Source: Micromonospora sp. CPCC 205371
GTDB lineage: Bacteria; Actinomycetota; Actinomycetes; Mycobacteriales; Micromonosporaceae
Assembly: GCF_026130045.1 (NCBI RefSeq)
Contig: NZ_JAIBNX010000007.1
Span: 1 to 46,831, forward strand
Length of the DNA: 46,831 bases
Direction of reading: 5' to 3'
Part shown: piece after piece, positions 31,359-39,455 of the stretch
Position numbering within the stretch: position 1 is the stretch's first letter
How the letters are laid out: every line of letters starts with the position of its first letter
Position numbers and translations under genes: made by a program
The notes under the pieces: model-generated
What the model saw: only the letters and a program-made list of their open reading frames with translations
The model's database searches: none
Told to the model about the DNA's origin: nothing

Positions 31359-33440
31359 CTAGGAGCGGGTCGGTTTCGTGAAGCTCCAACTGTCGATCTC
31401 GAAGAGGTCCGCGCCGTCCGGCCCCGCGTACGTGAAGTAGACGTCGTGCACGCCCGTGACGCCGTCGAGAGCGGCGCTCACCTGCGTCCACTGGCCCAGT
31501 GGCGCGTCGACCGGGATGGTCGCGACCACGGGCGCCGCGCGGTCGTCGAGGCGCACCTGGATCTCTGCGCCTTCGACGAGCGGAAGCACCGTGGCGGTGA
31601 CGCCACCGGCACCCCTCCGGAAGTCGACCGACGCGAGCGACGTCCAGTCGCCGCTGTCGACGTCGTGGACCACGGGGCGGCGCGGGCCCGCGGCGCGCTC
31701 CCCCCCCGCGCCGGGGATCCCCCTCCTCCCGTCCCCCCGCTGCCCCCCGGCGGTTTCGGCCTCGATGACGCGGTACGGGTTGAGGTTCCGGACGTTGTCG
31801 ACGCCGTCGTAGGTGCCGATCACTTCCTGGATGGTGCCGTCCTCGTTGAACGCCAGCTTGGCGATGTGCGGGCTGCGGAAGCCCTGCCCCGTGCCGCCCG
31901 TGGCGCGGGCGTTGAGCGACTGGGCGTGGTAGGTGAGGTAGTACTCTCCCTGGAACTTGAAGACCGACTGATGGTTGTTTCCGCCGACTCCGAAGTAGAC
32001 GCCCGGATTGCGGAAGATCACGCCGGCGTACGTGTCGGGCGTCCACGGCCCCATCGGGTCGTCGGCCATGAGGTACGCGATTGCTCCGGTCGGCGGGCCG
32101 TTCGGGTCGACCGGGCCCGAGAACCCGAAGTTCGTCGAGTACGAGTAGTAGTACCTGCCGCCACGCTTGAACACGTGGCTGGCCTCGAACACGAGCGGCG
32201 CGTCGATGACCTCCGCCGAGCCGACCGTGCTGATCATGTCGTCCCCGAGCCTGATCACGCGCGTGGACTTCGGGTGGTTCGTGTTCTCGTAGCTGCCCGA
32301 ACGGTCGTCGCCACCACCACCGAAGTACAGGTAACTCTGCCCGTCGTTGTCGATCAACACGCCCGGGTCGAACAGCCAGTTCCGGCCGTTCGACGCACCC
32401 GGCGTCGCGCTCGTGATCAAGAGGCTGCCGCGCTCGTCGCGCCACGGGCCGAGCGGCGAGTCGCCGACGATGACGCCCGTGGAGCCGCCGTTGTTGGCGA
32501 AGTAGAGGAAGAACCGCTCCCTGCCGTCGATGACCTTGCGTGCGATCGCCGGAGCCCAGGACTGGTTCGCGTAGCGGGCGATCCCGTCCGGGCCAGCGAC
32601 GGGGATCTCACCGTGATCGACCCAGTTGACGAGGTCGCTGGAGGAGATGACCGTGATCGTGTTGATGCCGCCGTAGGTGTTCGTCGGGGAGATCCCGTCA
32701 GCGTCCGGGTAGTACACCTGGGTGTCGTTCGTCATGTAGAGGTACACCCGGCCGCCGTGTACGAAAGCATTGGCGTCGGCTCCGAACTTGTGCGAGATGA
32801 GCGGGTTCCCCTCGCCGGGGATCTTGCCGAGCACCTCGAACGTCCTCGACCTCGTGTACTCCTCGAGCGTCACGTCATCGACGTTGAAGTCCATCAGATG
32901 CGCCTCGGGAGGGGTCGGCGTCGCCGTCCACTGTGTCTCGACGAAGATCCTCGCGGTCGTGACGTCTTGCGCCATGGGAACCGCGAACGTGCCCCGGATG
33001 AGCCCCCACTGCCCGCGCGGCACCGTCACCGAGCCGAGATTCGTGTAGGACGAGCCTCCGTAGTGCATCGTGACGACGAACGCCTTGGTCGCCGGGCTGG
33101 TCGGGTCCTCGTACTTCACCCGCGCCGTAACCGAGTAGATCCTGCCGGCCCGCACCTTGCCGGACAGGTCCTGCATGGGACCGGAGCTGGTGTTCGTGCG
33201 ATCCGTGACGAGCACGGCGCCGGCGCCCGTGTAGGCGTCGGTCGTGGGTGACAGCGTGGCGCTGCCGGCCGGGTTGGAGAACCAGCCGGCGAGGCCGTCC
33301 TCGAACCCGCCGTTCACGACCAGGTTCGCGTCGGCCACCTGGGCCGGGGCCGGCGTGGCGACCAGCCCCGCGGCCAGCATGACGCCGGTCGCCACGATCG
33401 CGACCCGTCGCCGGATCGCTCCTTGCGAGCGCTGCTCCAC
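31359..33440 (-). CDS. Secreted GH43 glycosidase with N-terminal CBM and C-terminal CBM6
   Basis: 693 residues from GTG 33440. Signal peptide RRRVAIVATGVMLAAGLVATPAPAQV. A CBM4/9/22-like module (about 38-200: LVVNGGFEDGLAGWFSNPAGSATLS). GH43 five-blade propeller at about 215-540: catalytic base Asp in HKFGADANAFVHGGRVYLYMTND, modulator Asp in NWLFDPGVLIDNDGQSYLYFGG, acid Glu in PLVFEASHVFKRGGRYYYSYSTN. C-terminal CBM6 with DVDSGDWTSLASVDF and DGADLFEIDSWSF. Activity likely arabinofuranosidase or xylosidase. Residues about 570-590, between VIEAETAG and VVHDVDSGDW, are scrambled where DNA 31688-31752 is C-homopolymeric. A ribosome-binding AGGGGAGGG is about 10 nt before the GTG. Confidence 0.85.
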   Translation of the reverse strand: MEQRSQGAIRRRVAIVATGVMLAAGLVATPAPAQVADANLVVNGGFEDGLAGWFSNPAGSATLSPTTDAYTGAGAVLVTDRTNTSSGPMQDLSGKVRAGRIYSVTARVKYEDPTSPATKAFVVTMHYGGSSYTNLGSVTVPRGQWGLIRGTFAVPMAQDVTTARIFVETQWTATPTPPEAHLMDFNVDDVTLEEYTRSRTFEVLGKIPGEGNPLISHKFGADANAFVHGGRVYLYMTNDTQVYYPDADGISPTNTYGGINTITVISSSDLVNWVDHGEIPVAGPDGIARYANQSWAPAIARKVIDGRERFFLYFANNGGSTGVIVGDSPLGPWRDERGSLLITSATPGASNGRNWLFDPGVLIDNDGQSYLYFGGGGDDRSGSYENTNHPKSTRVIRLGDDMISTVGSAEVIDAPLVFEASHVFKRGGRYYYSYSTNFGFSGPVDPNGPPTGAIAYLMADDPMGPWTPDTYAGVIFRNPGVYFGVGGNNHQSVFKFQGEYYLTYHAQSLNARATGGTGQGFRSPHIAKLAFNEDGTIQEVIGTYDGVDNVRNLNPYRVIEAETAGGQRGDGRRGIPGAGGERAAGPRRPVVHDVDSGDWTSLASVDFRRGAGGVTATVLPLVEGAEIQVRLDDRAAPVVATIPVDAPLGQWTQVSAALDGVTGVHDVYFTYAGPDGADLFEIDSWSFTKPTRS
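31688..31752. other. G/C-homopolymer patch inside the CBM6 of the GH43 gene
   Basis: Contains C8, C6, C5 and G4 runs in about 65 bases. On both sides the CBM6 sequence is good, but the residues between do not match the module's AEx10-GG core. Same character as the patches at 24690, 42845, 46020 and 46740. Confidence 0.55.
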
Positions 33441-33490
33441 GAGATTGCCCTCCCCTGCCGCTGGTGATGCCCAACGACGCAGATTACATT

Positions 33491-33556
33491 GACATCGATC
33501 GTCGTCTTGCACGGTAGGGTACCCGCCGCGGCGGCCTTGACGGGTGCATCGATGTC
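33491..33556. promoter_or_regulatory. Paired inverted sites GACATCGAT ... ATCGATGTC in the GH43/cyclophilin divergent region
   Basis: Perfect 9-bp inverse copies at 33491-33499 and 33548-33556, 57 bp apart, each with an ATCGAT core. They flank a leftward -10-like TACCCT (CGGCGGGTACCCT near 33519-33531) for the GH43 gene. Could bind a regulator as a pair. A similar CATCATCGATC occurs upstream of the DUF1080-protein gene. Confidence 0.4.
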
Positions 33557-33565
33557 CGTTAGACC
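33537..33565 (+). promoter_or_regulatory. Predicted promoter of the cyclophilin gene
   Basis: TTGACG at 33537-33542, 17-bp spacer, TAGACC at 33560-33565, then AGGAGG about 5 nt before GTG 33600. The right ATCGATGTC site lies in the spacer. Confidence 0.45.
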
Positions 33566-33599
33566 GGGAAGCAACGCCTACCGGTCACAGGAGGACAAC

Positions 33600-34296
33600 G
33601 TGGTCCGACGCCGCATCGCCGTCACGGTGCTCACCGCTGGCCTGCTCCTCGGCGCCGCCGCAGCACCGGCCCGCGCCGAGACGCCGCCGGACGTGACGAA
33701 AGGCCCGTGCGGATACACGGAGACTCCGGACGAACCGGCGGCGCGCCCCCGATCCCCGGCACACGCCCGACCGTGGCACGGTCACCACCACGCTGATCAC
33801 CAACGTCGGCCTGATCCCGCTCACCCTCGACCGCGCGAAGGCGCCATGCACGGTGCAGAGCTTCCTGCACCTGGTGCGGCACAGGTTCTACAACCGGACC
33901 GTCTGCCACCGGCTCACCACCTACCCGACGCTGAAGGTGCTCCAGTGCGGCGACCCGACGGGCACCGGTTCGGGCGGCCCCGGATACCGGTACAAGGACG
34001 AGCTGCCCACGGATCTGCCGCCGGCGCCCACCGATCCGACCGGCGCGCGCAAGGTGTACGCCCGCGGGGTGCTCGCCATGGCCAACGCCGGGCCGGACAC
34101 GAACGGCAGCCAGTTCTTCCTGGTCTTCGCCGACTCCGCGCTACGCCCCAACTACACGATCTTCGGCGGCGTGCGGCCGCTCGGCCTGCGTACCCTCGAC
34201 CGGATCGCCGCGGGCGGCGTGGCGCCGACAGCCGAAGATCCGGCCCCGGTCGATGGAGCCCCAGCCGTGCGCACGGAGATCTGCCTGGCGCTCTAG
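33600..34296 (+). pseudogene. Secreted cyclophilin-type peptidyl-prolyl isomerase, frameshifted
   Basis: N-terminal frame from GTG 33600: signal peptide RRRIAVTVLTAGLLLGAAAAPARA, then CGYTETPDEPAAR. At a C5 run near 33747-33751 the frame changes; the downstream frame continues HTPDRGTVTTTLITNVGLIPLTLDRAKAPCTVQSFLHLVRHRFYNRTVCHRL, GDPTGTGSGGPGYRYKDE, VYARGVLAMANAGPDTNGSQFFLVFAD and IFGGV, which are the cyclophilin core. Removing one C from the run restores one 230-residue protein. Catalytic region is otherwise well preserved (RxxxxxLTTYP, GSQFFLVFAD), so a sequencing error in the homopolymer is as likely as a real mutation. Probable secreted foldase. Confidence 0.8.
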
Positions 34297-35381
34297 TCGG
34301 ATGTGGATGCGGCGTGCTCCGATATGTGCTTGGCGAGGCAGACGGTTCCGTCGGGGCTCGTGAGTGACACGGGCTGGTAGCCCTCGCTCTGGTAGAGGTC
34401 GATGTTTCGCAGGCTTTTGGCGCCGGTGAACAACACGATGCGGCGGGAGTCTGCTCCGGCGGCGGCCTCGGCGATGCGCAACAGCCAGCGGCCCAGCCCG
34501 CGGCCGCGCAGGTCGGGCACGACAGCGAGCCGCCCCAGGTGCCAGTCGGTGCCGACCGAACGGGTTCGCACCATCCCCAGCAGCCGCCCGTCGAGCCAGA
34601 GGCCTGTGGTGTGCCAGTTCCCAAGCCACTCACGCACCTGCTCCAGCGACTCGTGCAACGCCGGTACGGCCATGGTGTCGTTGGCCAGGGCCTCCTCCAC
34701 CCAACAGCACCGCTGCAACACGGTGACCTGCGCGGCGTCGTCGGGGGTCAACCGCCTCGCGTAGGACCCCGGCAACGGGCCGGACGACGTCCCGTATCGC
34801 GCCCGCTCGCGCATCGGCCGCAGGGCGTGAGCGACGCGGGTCAACTCGTCCAACAACGCGACTCCCGCCGCGTCGCGGATGGGGTCGGGCCGCAGCCGGT
34901 CCTTCTCCACCGAATCACCGATACGGATGGCGACCGTGGCGCCCAGCGGGACCATGCGCAGCGTGGTCACCACCTGCTTGGCATGCTGGACGGATCGGGT
35001 ACCGGCCGACGTGTTGCCGTAGCTGACGAAACCGATCGGCTTCCACGCCCACTCGCGGCCGAGGTAGTCCAGCGCGTTCTTCAGCGTCGCCGGCATCCCG
35101 TAGTTGTACTCCGGTGTGACGGCGATGAACCCGTCCGCGGCGTCGGCGATCGCGCTCCACCGGCGGGTGTGCTCGTGCTGGTAGACGCCCGATGACGGAT
35201 GTTCCTCCTCGTCGAGGAACGGCAGGTTCAGCTCACCCAGAGCGAGCGGCACGACCTCGACGCCGAGCTGCGCGGCCCGGGGGGTAATCGCGTCGATCAG
35301 CCACCGCGCCACGACGGGGCCGAGCGCGCCGGGGCGGGTGCTGCACGTCAGCGCGAGGATCCGAAGCGATTTCGTTGACAT
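34293..35381 (-). CDS. NADPH-dependent FMN reductase fused to a GNAT N-acetyltransferase
   Basis: 362 residues. Residues about 5-190 are a flavodoxin-like FMN reductase: ILALTCSTRPGALGPVVARWL (FMN phosphate loop) and TPEYNYGMPATLKNALDYLGREWAWKPIGFVSYGN. Residues about 205-355 are a GNAT domain with motif A RLAVVPDLRGRGLGRWLLRIAEAAA and the block ALHESLEQVREWLGNWHTTGLWLDGRLLGMVRTRSVG. The fusion is continuous with no stop or frameshift. ATG 35381 has TAGCCT 7 nt upstream and no ribosome-binding site, so it is probably leaderless. Divergent from the MarR gene at 35412, the likely regulator. 3' end overlaps the cyclophilin end by 4 bp. Confidence 0.85.
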   Translation of the reverse strand: MSTKSLRILALTCSTRPGALGPVVARWLIDAITPRAAQLGVEVVPLALGELNLPFLDEEEHPSSGVYQHEHTRRWSAIADAADGFIAVTPEYNYGMPATLKNALDYLGREWAWKPIGFVSYGNTSAGTRSVQHAKQVVTTLRMVPLGATVAIRIGDSVEKDRLRPDPIRDAAGVALLDELTRVAHALRPMRERARYGTSSGPLPGSYARRLTPDDAAQVTVLQRCCWVEEALANDTMAVPALHESLEQVREWLGNWHTTGLWLDGRLLGMVRTRSVGTDWHLGRLAVVPDLRGRGLGRWLLRIAEAAAGADSRRIVLFTGAKSLRNIDLYQSEGYQPVSLTSPDGTVCLAKHISEHAASTSD

Positions 35382-35422
35382 GGAAACGAGGCTACGTGCT
35401 AGGTTGTTTACATGTCAACGAA
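35371..35422. promoter_or_regulatory. Symmetric divergent leaderless promoters with start codons inside opposing -35 boxes
   Basis: Perfect inverse 12-bp arms TTCGTTGACATG (35371-35382) and CATGTCAACGAA (35411-35422). Rightward: -35 TTGACA 35375-35380, 19-bp spacer, -10 TAGGTT 35400-35405, 6 nt, ATG 35412. Leftward: -35 TTGACA 35418-35413, 18-bp spacer, -10 TAGCCT 35394-35389, 7 nt, ATG 35381. Each -35 is the complement of the other gene's first codons (ATGTCAA). The arms could also bind the MarR protein. Confidence 0.6.
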
Positions 35423-35873
35423 GCCCTCGACTGAAGTCGTGCGCTGGCTCAACCCGAATGAGGAGCGGGCCTGGCGGGCCTTCCTGCGCATCATGGTCGC
35501 CGTCCGGGCCGGCACGGCACGCGATCTGGCCACGGTCGGCCTCTCCGAACCCGACTACGAGGTGCTCAGCACGCTGTCCGAACGCCCCGCACACACCAGC
35601 ACCCTCGGGGAACAAGCCGACAAGATGGGTTGGTCACGCAGCCGCCTGTCCCGTCACGCGACCCGCATGGAAACGCGCGGCCTGCTGCGGCGCGAACCGG
35701 ACCCGACCGATGGCAGGGGCTGCCTCCTGGTGCTCACCGAGCAGGGCCTGGACGCTCTCGAGAACGCCGCGCCCGCCCACGTCGAGTCGGTGCGACACCA
35801 CTTCATCGACCGGCTCACGCCGTCAGACCTCGCCGCGCTTGAACGGATCGCCCAGAGGCTGGAACAACCGTGA
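35412..35873 (+). CDS. MarR family transcriptional regulator
   Basis: 153 residues with the winged HTH in LGEQADKMGWSRSRLSRHATRMETRGLLRREPDPTDGRGCLLVLTEQGLDAL, after the helical YEVLSTLSERP region. Starts at ATG 35412, directly at the predicted start of transcription. Divergent from the FMN reductase-GNAT gene over 30 bp; MarR repressors often control such neighbours and themselves from one site, which the 12-bp inverted arms could provide. The 3' end overlaps the phosphoesterase gene on the other strand by 59 bp. Confidence 0.88.
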   Translation: MSTKPSTEVVRWLNPNEERAWRAFLRIMVAVRAGTARDLATVGLSEPDYEVLSTLSERPAHTSTLGEQADKMGWSRSRLSRHATRMETRGLLRREPDPTDGRGCLLVLTEQGLDALENAAPAHVESVRHHFIDRLTPSDLAALERIAQRLEQP

Positions 35874-37191
35874 TCGGCTCGTTGGTCACCGTGCCGTCGG
35901 GCAGCCGGCGGACGATCGGGACCGGCTGAGCTCCCGGTGGTGTCGGGCCGTACGGGACGACGACCATCCGGTCCGGCGTCACCTGTACGAGCAGGCAGTG
36001 CGGCGCGGCGGCCCAGGACAGTGTGCCGGCCTCGGCGAAACGCGTCGGGGTCCGCTCGTCCAGCTTCGCGGCGGCGCCGGAGACCACGTACTGCAGATCG
36101 TCGACCTGCCCGTGCTGGAAGTTGTGCTCGTGACCGTGCAGCAGCAGCCGGACGCCGCTGCGCAGGTAGAGCGGCACCAGCCGCTCCACCTGCGCCGGCA
36201 TGGACGCGTGCGCGGGTCCGGCCGAGTAAGCGGGGTGGTGCGAGAACGGCACCTGCCATACCGCGTCGCTGCTGGCGAGGGTCCGCTCCAGCCACGCACG
36301 CTGCCCGGGCTCGTCGAACCAGTGCAGCCCCCGTTCGGCTCCCCAGGTGGTGTCGACGCAGACCAGTTCCAGCAGCGCGCCGACCCGCAGCTGGTAGAAC
36401 AGCCCGGGATCGATCGACGCCCGCCCGGCTTCCTGACGCGGTGCGAACCGGATACGTAGATAAAGATTGTCTTCGAGCTGTTCCCGGTCGTCGCTGGCCT
36501 CGGTGTCCGAGCTGTCGTGGTTGCCGGCGGTCGGGTAGAAGGGAAGGTGGTCGAACAGGTACCGGTACGGTTGGAAGAACGTCAGCCACCAGTCCTCGTC
36601 GAAGGCGCCGCTGGCGTCCTGCGGACCGCCGGGCCCGTGATAGATCGAGTCGCCAAGACCGACGACGAACCGGATGTCGACCGCGTCCGCCAACCGCTGC
36701 ATCGTGCGGGCGACCGCGACCTGCCGATCGCCGTCGGCACCCGAGCCGATCCCGACACCGAAGTCGCCCATGGCGAGGAAGGTCACCGGGTCCGGGTCCG
36801 AGCCGCCGGCGTGGGTGCGCAGCCTCTGGTCCAGCGGCCGCCAGGCGGCGCCCAAGCTCCCCGACACCCAATCGAAACGCTCTCCCGCGCCCCACGGCTC
36901 GCCGTCGACCAGTACCCGATACCGGTACGTCGTCGCGGGCCGCAACCCCTCCACCCACGCGTGGTTGGCCTCGTCAGTAACAGTCCTGCCGACGATCACC
37001 CCGTCGTCGTCGACCACTTCCACCGCCGCCCGGCCACGCGGCTCCGACCGGGCGCCGAACGTCTCCCCACCGCGCTCCGCCCGCCACCGTCCGGCGTGCT
37101 CCCCCAGCCGGAAGCCACCCCAGGCGATCAGCGCCGCGTCGTCCGTGACGTCGACCAGCTGGACGTACGGCTCGAAGTGGGCATCCACCAC
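35815..37191 (-). CDS. Calcineurin-like metallophosphoesterase (PhoD/purple-acid-phosphatase-like)
   Basis: 458 residues. An Ig-like N-terminal domain (about 10-95, ending RPATTYRYRVLVDG) and a Metallophos domain with all metal motifs: LAMGDFGVG, GLGDSIYHG, YPTAGNHDSSD, FSHHPAYSAG and LLLHGHEHNFQHG. Hydrolyses phosphoesters with a two-metal site; substrate unknown. No signal peptide is visible from GTG 37191, so location is uncertain. Leftward, downstream of the esterase lipoprotein (67-bp gap). Confidence 0.85.
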   Translation of the reverse strand: MVDAHFEPYVQLVDVTDDAALIAWGGFRLGEHAGRWRAERGGETFGARSEPRGRAAVEVVDDDGVIVGRTVTDEANHAWVEGLRPATTYRYRVLVDGEPWGAGERFDWVSGSLGAAWRPLDQRLRTHAGGSDPDPVTFLAMGDFGVGIGSGADGDRQVAVARTMQRLADAVDIRFVVGLGDSIYHGPGGPQDASGAFDEDWWLTFFQPYRYLFDHLPFYPTAGNHDSSDTEASDDREQLEDNLYLRIRFAPRQEAGRASIDPGLFYQLRVGALLELVCVDTTWGAERGLHWFDEPGQRAWLERTLASSDAVWQVPFSHHPAYSAGPAHASMPAQVERLVPLYLRSGVRLLLHGHEHNFQHGQVDDLQYVVSGAAAKLDERTPTRFAEAGTLSWAAAPHCLLVQVTPDRMVVVPYGPTPPGAQPVPIVRRLPDGTVTNEPITVVPASGRSVQARRGLTA

Positions 37192-37258
37192 CGCCCGGTA
37201 CCCACGGGAACAACCGCCGGAAACCTGGCAGGCCCGTTCACAGGGCGGCCCCCGCTGG

Positions 37259-38137
37259 TCAGCGCGAATGGCGTGCGAAGAACTCCCACATGACGGCGCC
37301 GGCGTCGATCGCCGCGGGGTGGTCGCTCGGCGCGGGCCAGGCGTGACTCATCTTGTTGATGACGTAGTCGACGACCTCGCTGCCGTCGGCGCATCTTGCC
37401 ACCGTGCGGTTGACCGTTTGAGCTTTGTCGACCCATACCGGTTCGCTGGCGGTGCAGCCGACGTTCCGGTGCCAGCGGCTGATCCCGTGGTAGATCTGGT
37501 TGGCGATGCGGTCGTCGTTGCCGGTGAACGCGACCACGGAGACCGGCGCGGTCGGCTTGTACCCGATGTCGTTCAGCGCCGGGCCCCGGTCGAACCCGCC
37601 GCTGACCGGGGCGATGGCCGAGAACGTCTCCGACGCCTTGACGGCGAGTTCGTAGCTCATCCGCGCACCGTCCGAGAATCCCGTCGCGTATGTCCGGCGC
37701 GGGTCGGCGCCCCAGGTCTTCACCAGGTGATCGACCACCGCCCGCAGGAAACCGACGTCGTCGGTTTCGCCGCAGCAGCCCAGCGCGTTCCACCGGCCGT
37801 CGATCCCATTCGGGTACGCGATCAGAAAGCCCTCGCGGTCAGCCACCGCGTCGAGTCCCGTCGTTCGGCGTAGCTGCGCCGCCGAGCTTGGCCGCCCGTG
37901 CAGCGCGATGACCAGCGGGACGGCGGCCTGGGGTCGGTAGCTTGCCGGAGCGTGTACCTCGTACGTGCGCTCGACGCCCTGCCAGTTCAGGTAGAGCGTG
38001 TGGTCACCGGGCGCGGGCGAAACAGCCGGCCGGACCGGGGCGGACTGGCCAACCGAAGGTGTGGGGGCGTCACCGCACGCGGCCACGCCGATCACCACAA
38101 CGACCGCGCAGGCCAGCATGGCCGCTGCACCTTTCAT
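37259..38137 (-). CDS. PHB depolymerase/feruloyl-esterase-like (CE1, LpqC-type) lipoprotein
   Basis: 292 residues. Lipobox at VIGVAAC (Cys21), then a CE1-type alpha/beta hydrolase: TYEVHAPASYRPQAAVPLVIALHGRPSSAAQL, the nucleophile Ser in YATGFSDGARMSYELA, Asp in FTGNDDRIA, His in NKMSHAWPAP. The group includes polyhydroxybutyrate depolymerases and feruloyl esterases; with GH43 and GH2 nearby, release of phenolic or acyl groups from plant polymers is plausible. ATG 38137 has GGGGGAGCG before it. The adjacent decayed alpha/beta hydrolase at 38219 is on the same strand, upstream. Confidence 0.85.
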   Translation of the reverse strand: MKGAAAMLACAVVVVIGVAACGDAPTPSVGQSAPVRPAVSPAPGDHTLYLNWQGVERTYEVHAPASYRPQAAVPLVIALHGRPSSAAQLRRTTGLDAVADREGFLIAYPNGIDGRWNALGCCGETDDVGFLRAVVDHLVKTWGADPRRTYATGFSDGARMSYELAVKASETFSAIAPVSGGFDRGPALNDIGYKPTAPVSVVAFTGNDDRIANQIYHGISRWHRNVGCTASEPVWVDKAQTVNRTVARCADGSEVVDYVINKMSHAWPAPSDHPAAIDAGAVMWEFFARHSR

Positions 38138-38218
38138 CGCTCCCCCTCACGTCGCCGCTGTATCGAGAACGCTTCGGCTACGGCAAGCGGTTGGCAGGGC
38201 GGTGCCGGCGGTGCGCGG

Positions 38219-39331
38219 TCACGTCGGCGGATAGAACTTCACCTCGGGGTACTCGGCCGACGGGCGATCGAGCAGGTGGCTTGGCCGGCCGCGGAGCCAC
38301 TAGTCGAAGAAGGCCTGCAGGTGCGCGCGAATGGCCGCGACCGCGCGGCTGGGGTCGAGTCCGACGCCGACGTGGGGCGCGTCGGGGATGACGCCGCCCG
38401 CCACCAGCCCGGTGAGCAGCGGCAGCATGTCGGTGTAGGTGAAGTGGGTCGAGCCGGTGATGGAGAAGAATCGCCGCCATCCGGGCAGGTTGTCCCAGAC
38501 GGTGCTGACAAGGTCGCCGAAGTAGTCCGGTCCGAAGCCGCCCGAGGCCATGAACATGAATGGCCGGCCGCCGATGCGCTGAGCGAGCGCCATCAGGTCG
38601 CGGCCGACCGCCTCCGGCCCGGCCTCGAGAGCAACGTCGGGGATGAAGCTGCCGTCAAGGTTGACGCCAGCGCGGATGCGCGGGTCGTGGGCCATGGCCT
38701 GGGCCGCGGTGGCGCCGCCGAGGGAATGCCCGACCATGCCGACCCGACTCAGATCCAGGCTGCCGCGCAGTCCCTGCGGCAGCGTGTGGCGTCGGGCATC
38801 GGCCGTGGCTCCCTCGTTCAGCTGGGCGAGGGCGTCCAGGACGAACCGTATGTCGTCCCGGCGAATCCGCATGGCACGGTGCGGAAAAGTGTCCAGGTCG
38901 TGCCGGCCAAGCTCGACCCGCCCGCCAGGGAACTCGACCTCGGCGGCGTCATAGGTGTGGCTGACGGTGATCACGACGTATCCGTGGCTGCCAGGTCCTC
39001 GGCGACGAACGTGCCATGCTCCCGGTCGAGCGCGAAGCCGGGCGAGTAGAGCACCACCGGCCGGGGACGCGCGGACCACTCAACCGGCGCGGCCTGCCGG
39101 GTCTTGCCGGGCGCGGTCGACCAGATGCAGCCAGACCGTGCCGATGGCATGCGGCCCAGTCGGCGCCGGCATCCTCAGGCGTACCCGATCACGCGCATCA
39201 GCGGCGAAGGCGGCGCCGGCCGTCGTCGACGCGGCCAGCCCGCCGGCGACGGCGAGCGCCCCGCCGAGCAGCCGGGGACGTGTGACGGGCGCAACGTACC
39301 GGGGAAACACCTCGATGTGGTGGTTGTCCAT
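38219..39331 (-). pseudogene. Secreted PAF-acetylhydrolase-like alpha/beta hydrolase, decayed
   Basis: N-terminal frame from ATG 39331 (RBS AAGGTGAGGA): MDNHHIEVFPRYVAPVTRPRLLGGALAVAGGL with a signal-like segment, ending at TGA 39080. The next frame resumes PVEWSARPRPVVLYSPGFALDREHGTFVAEDL, and from about 38990 a third frame continues GSHGYVVITVSHTYDAAEVEFPGGR, then the nucleophile Ser in GMVGHSLGGATA and His in GSTHFTYTDML. So two frameshifts are needed (about 39090 and 38990). A third lesion, TAG at 38300-38302, follows AFFD, after which the frame continues WLRGRPSHLLDRPSAEYPEVKFYPPT to TGA at 38219, matching a natural C-terminus. Three lesions in one gene suggest real decay. Confidence 0.75.
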
Positions 39332-39455
39332 TCCTCACCTTCCCCGAGAGCCGCGTCGCCCAGACGAGCCACGTCGGCACCCGGAAGCCAAGCAGGTGAA
39401 AGGTTTCCTGGCCGTCACCACCGGGCACGCAACAGACGCCTGATATGTTCCATTT

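Noticed and set aside
31314-33251. Long rightward frame (645 codons) opposite the GH43 gene
   Set aside because: Antisense shadow of a well-supported GH43 protein; composition is typical of GC-rich antisense frames.
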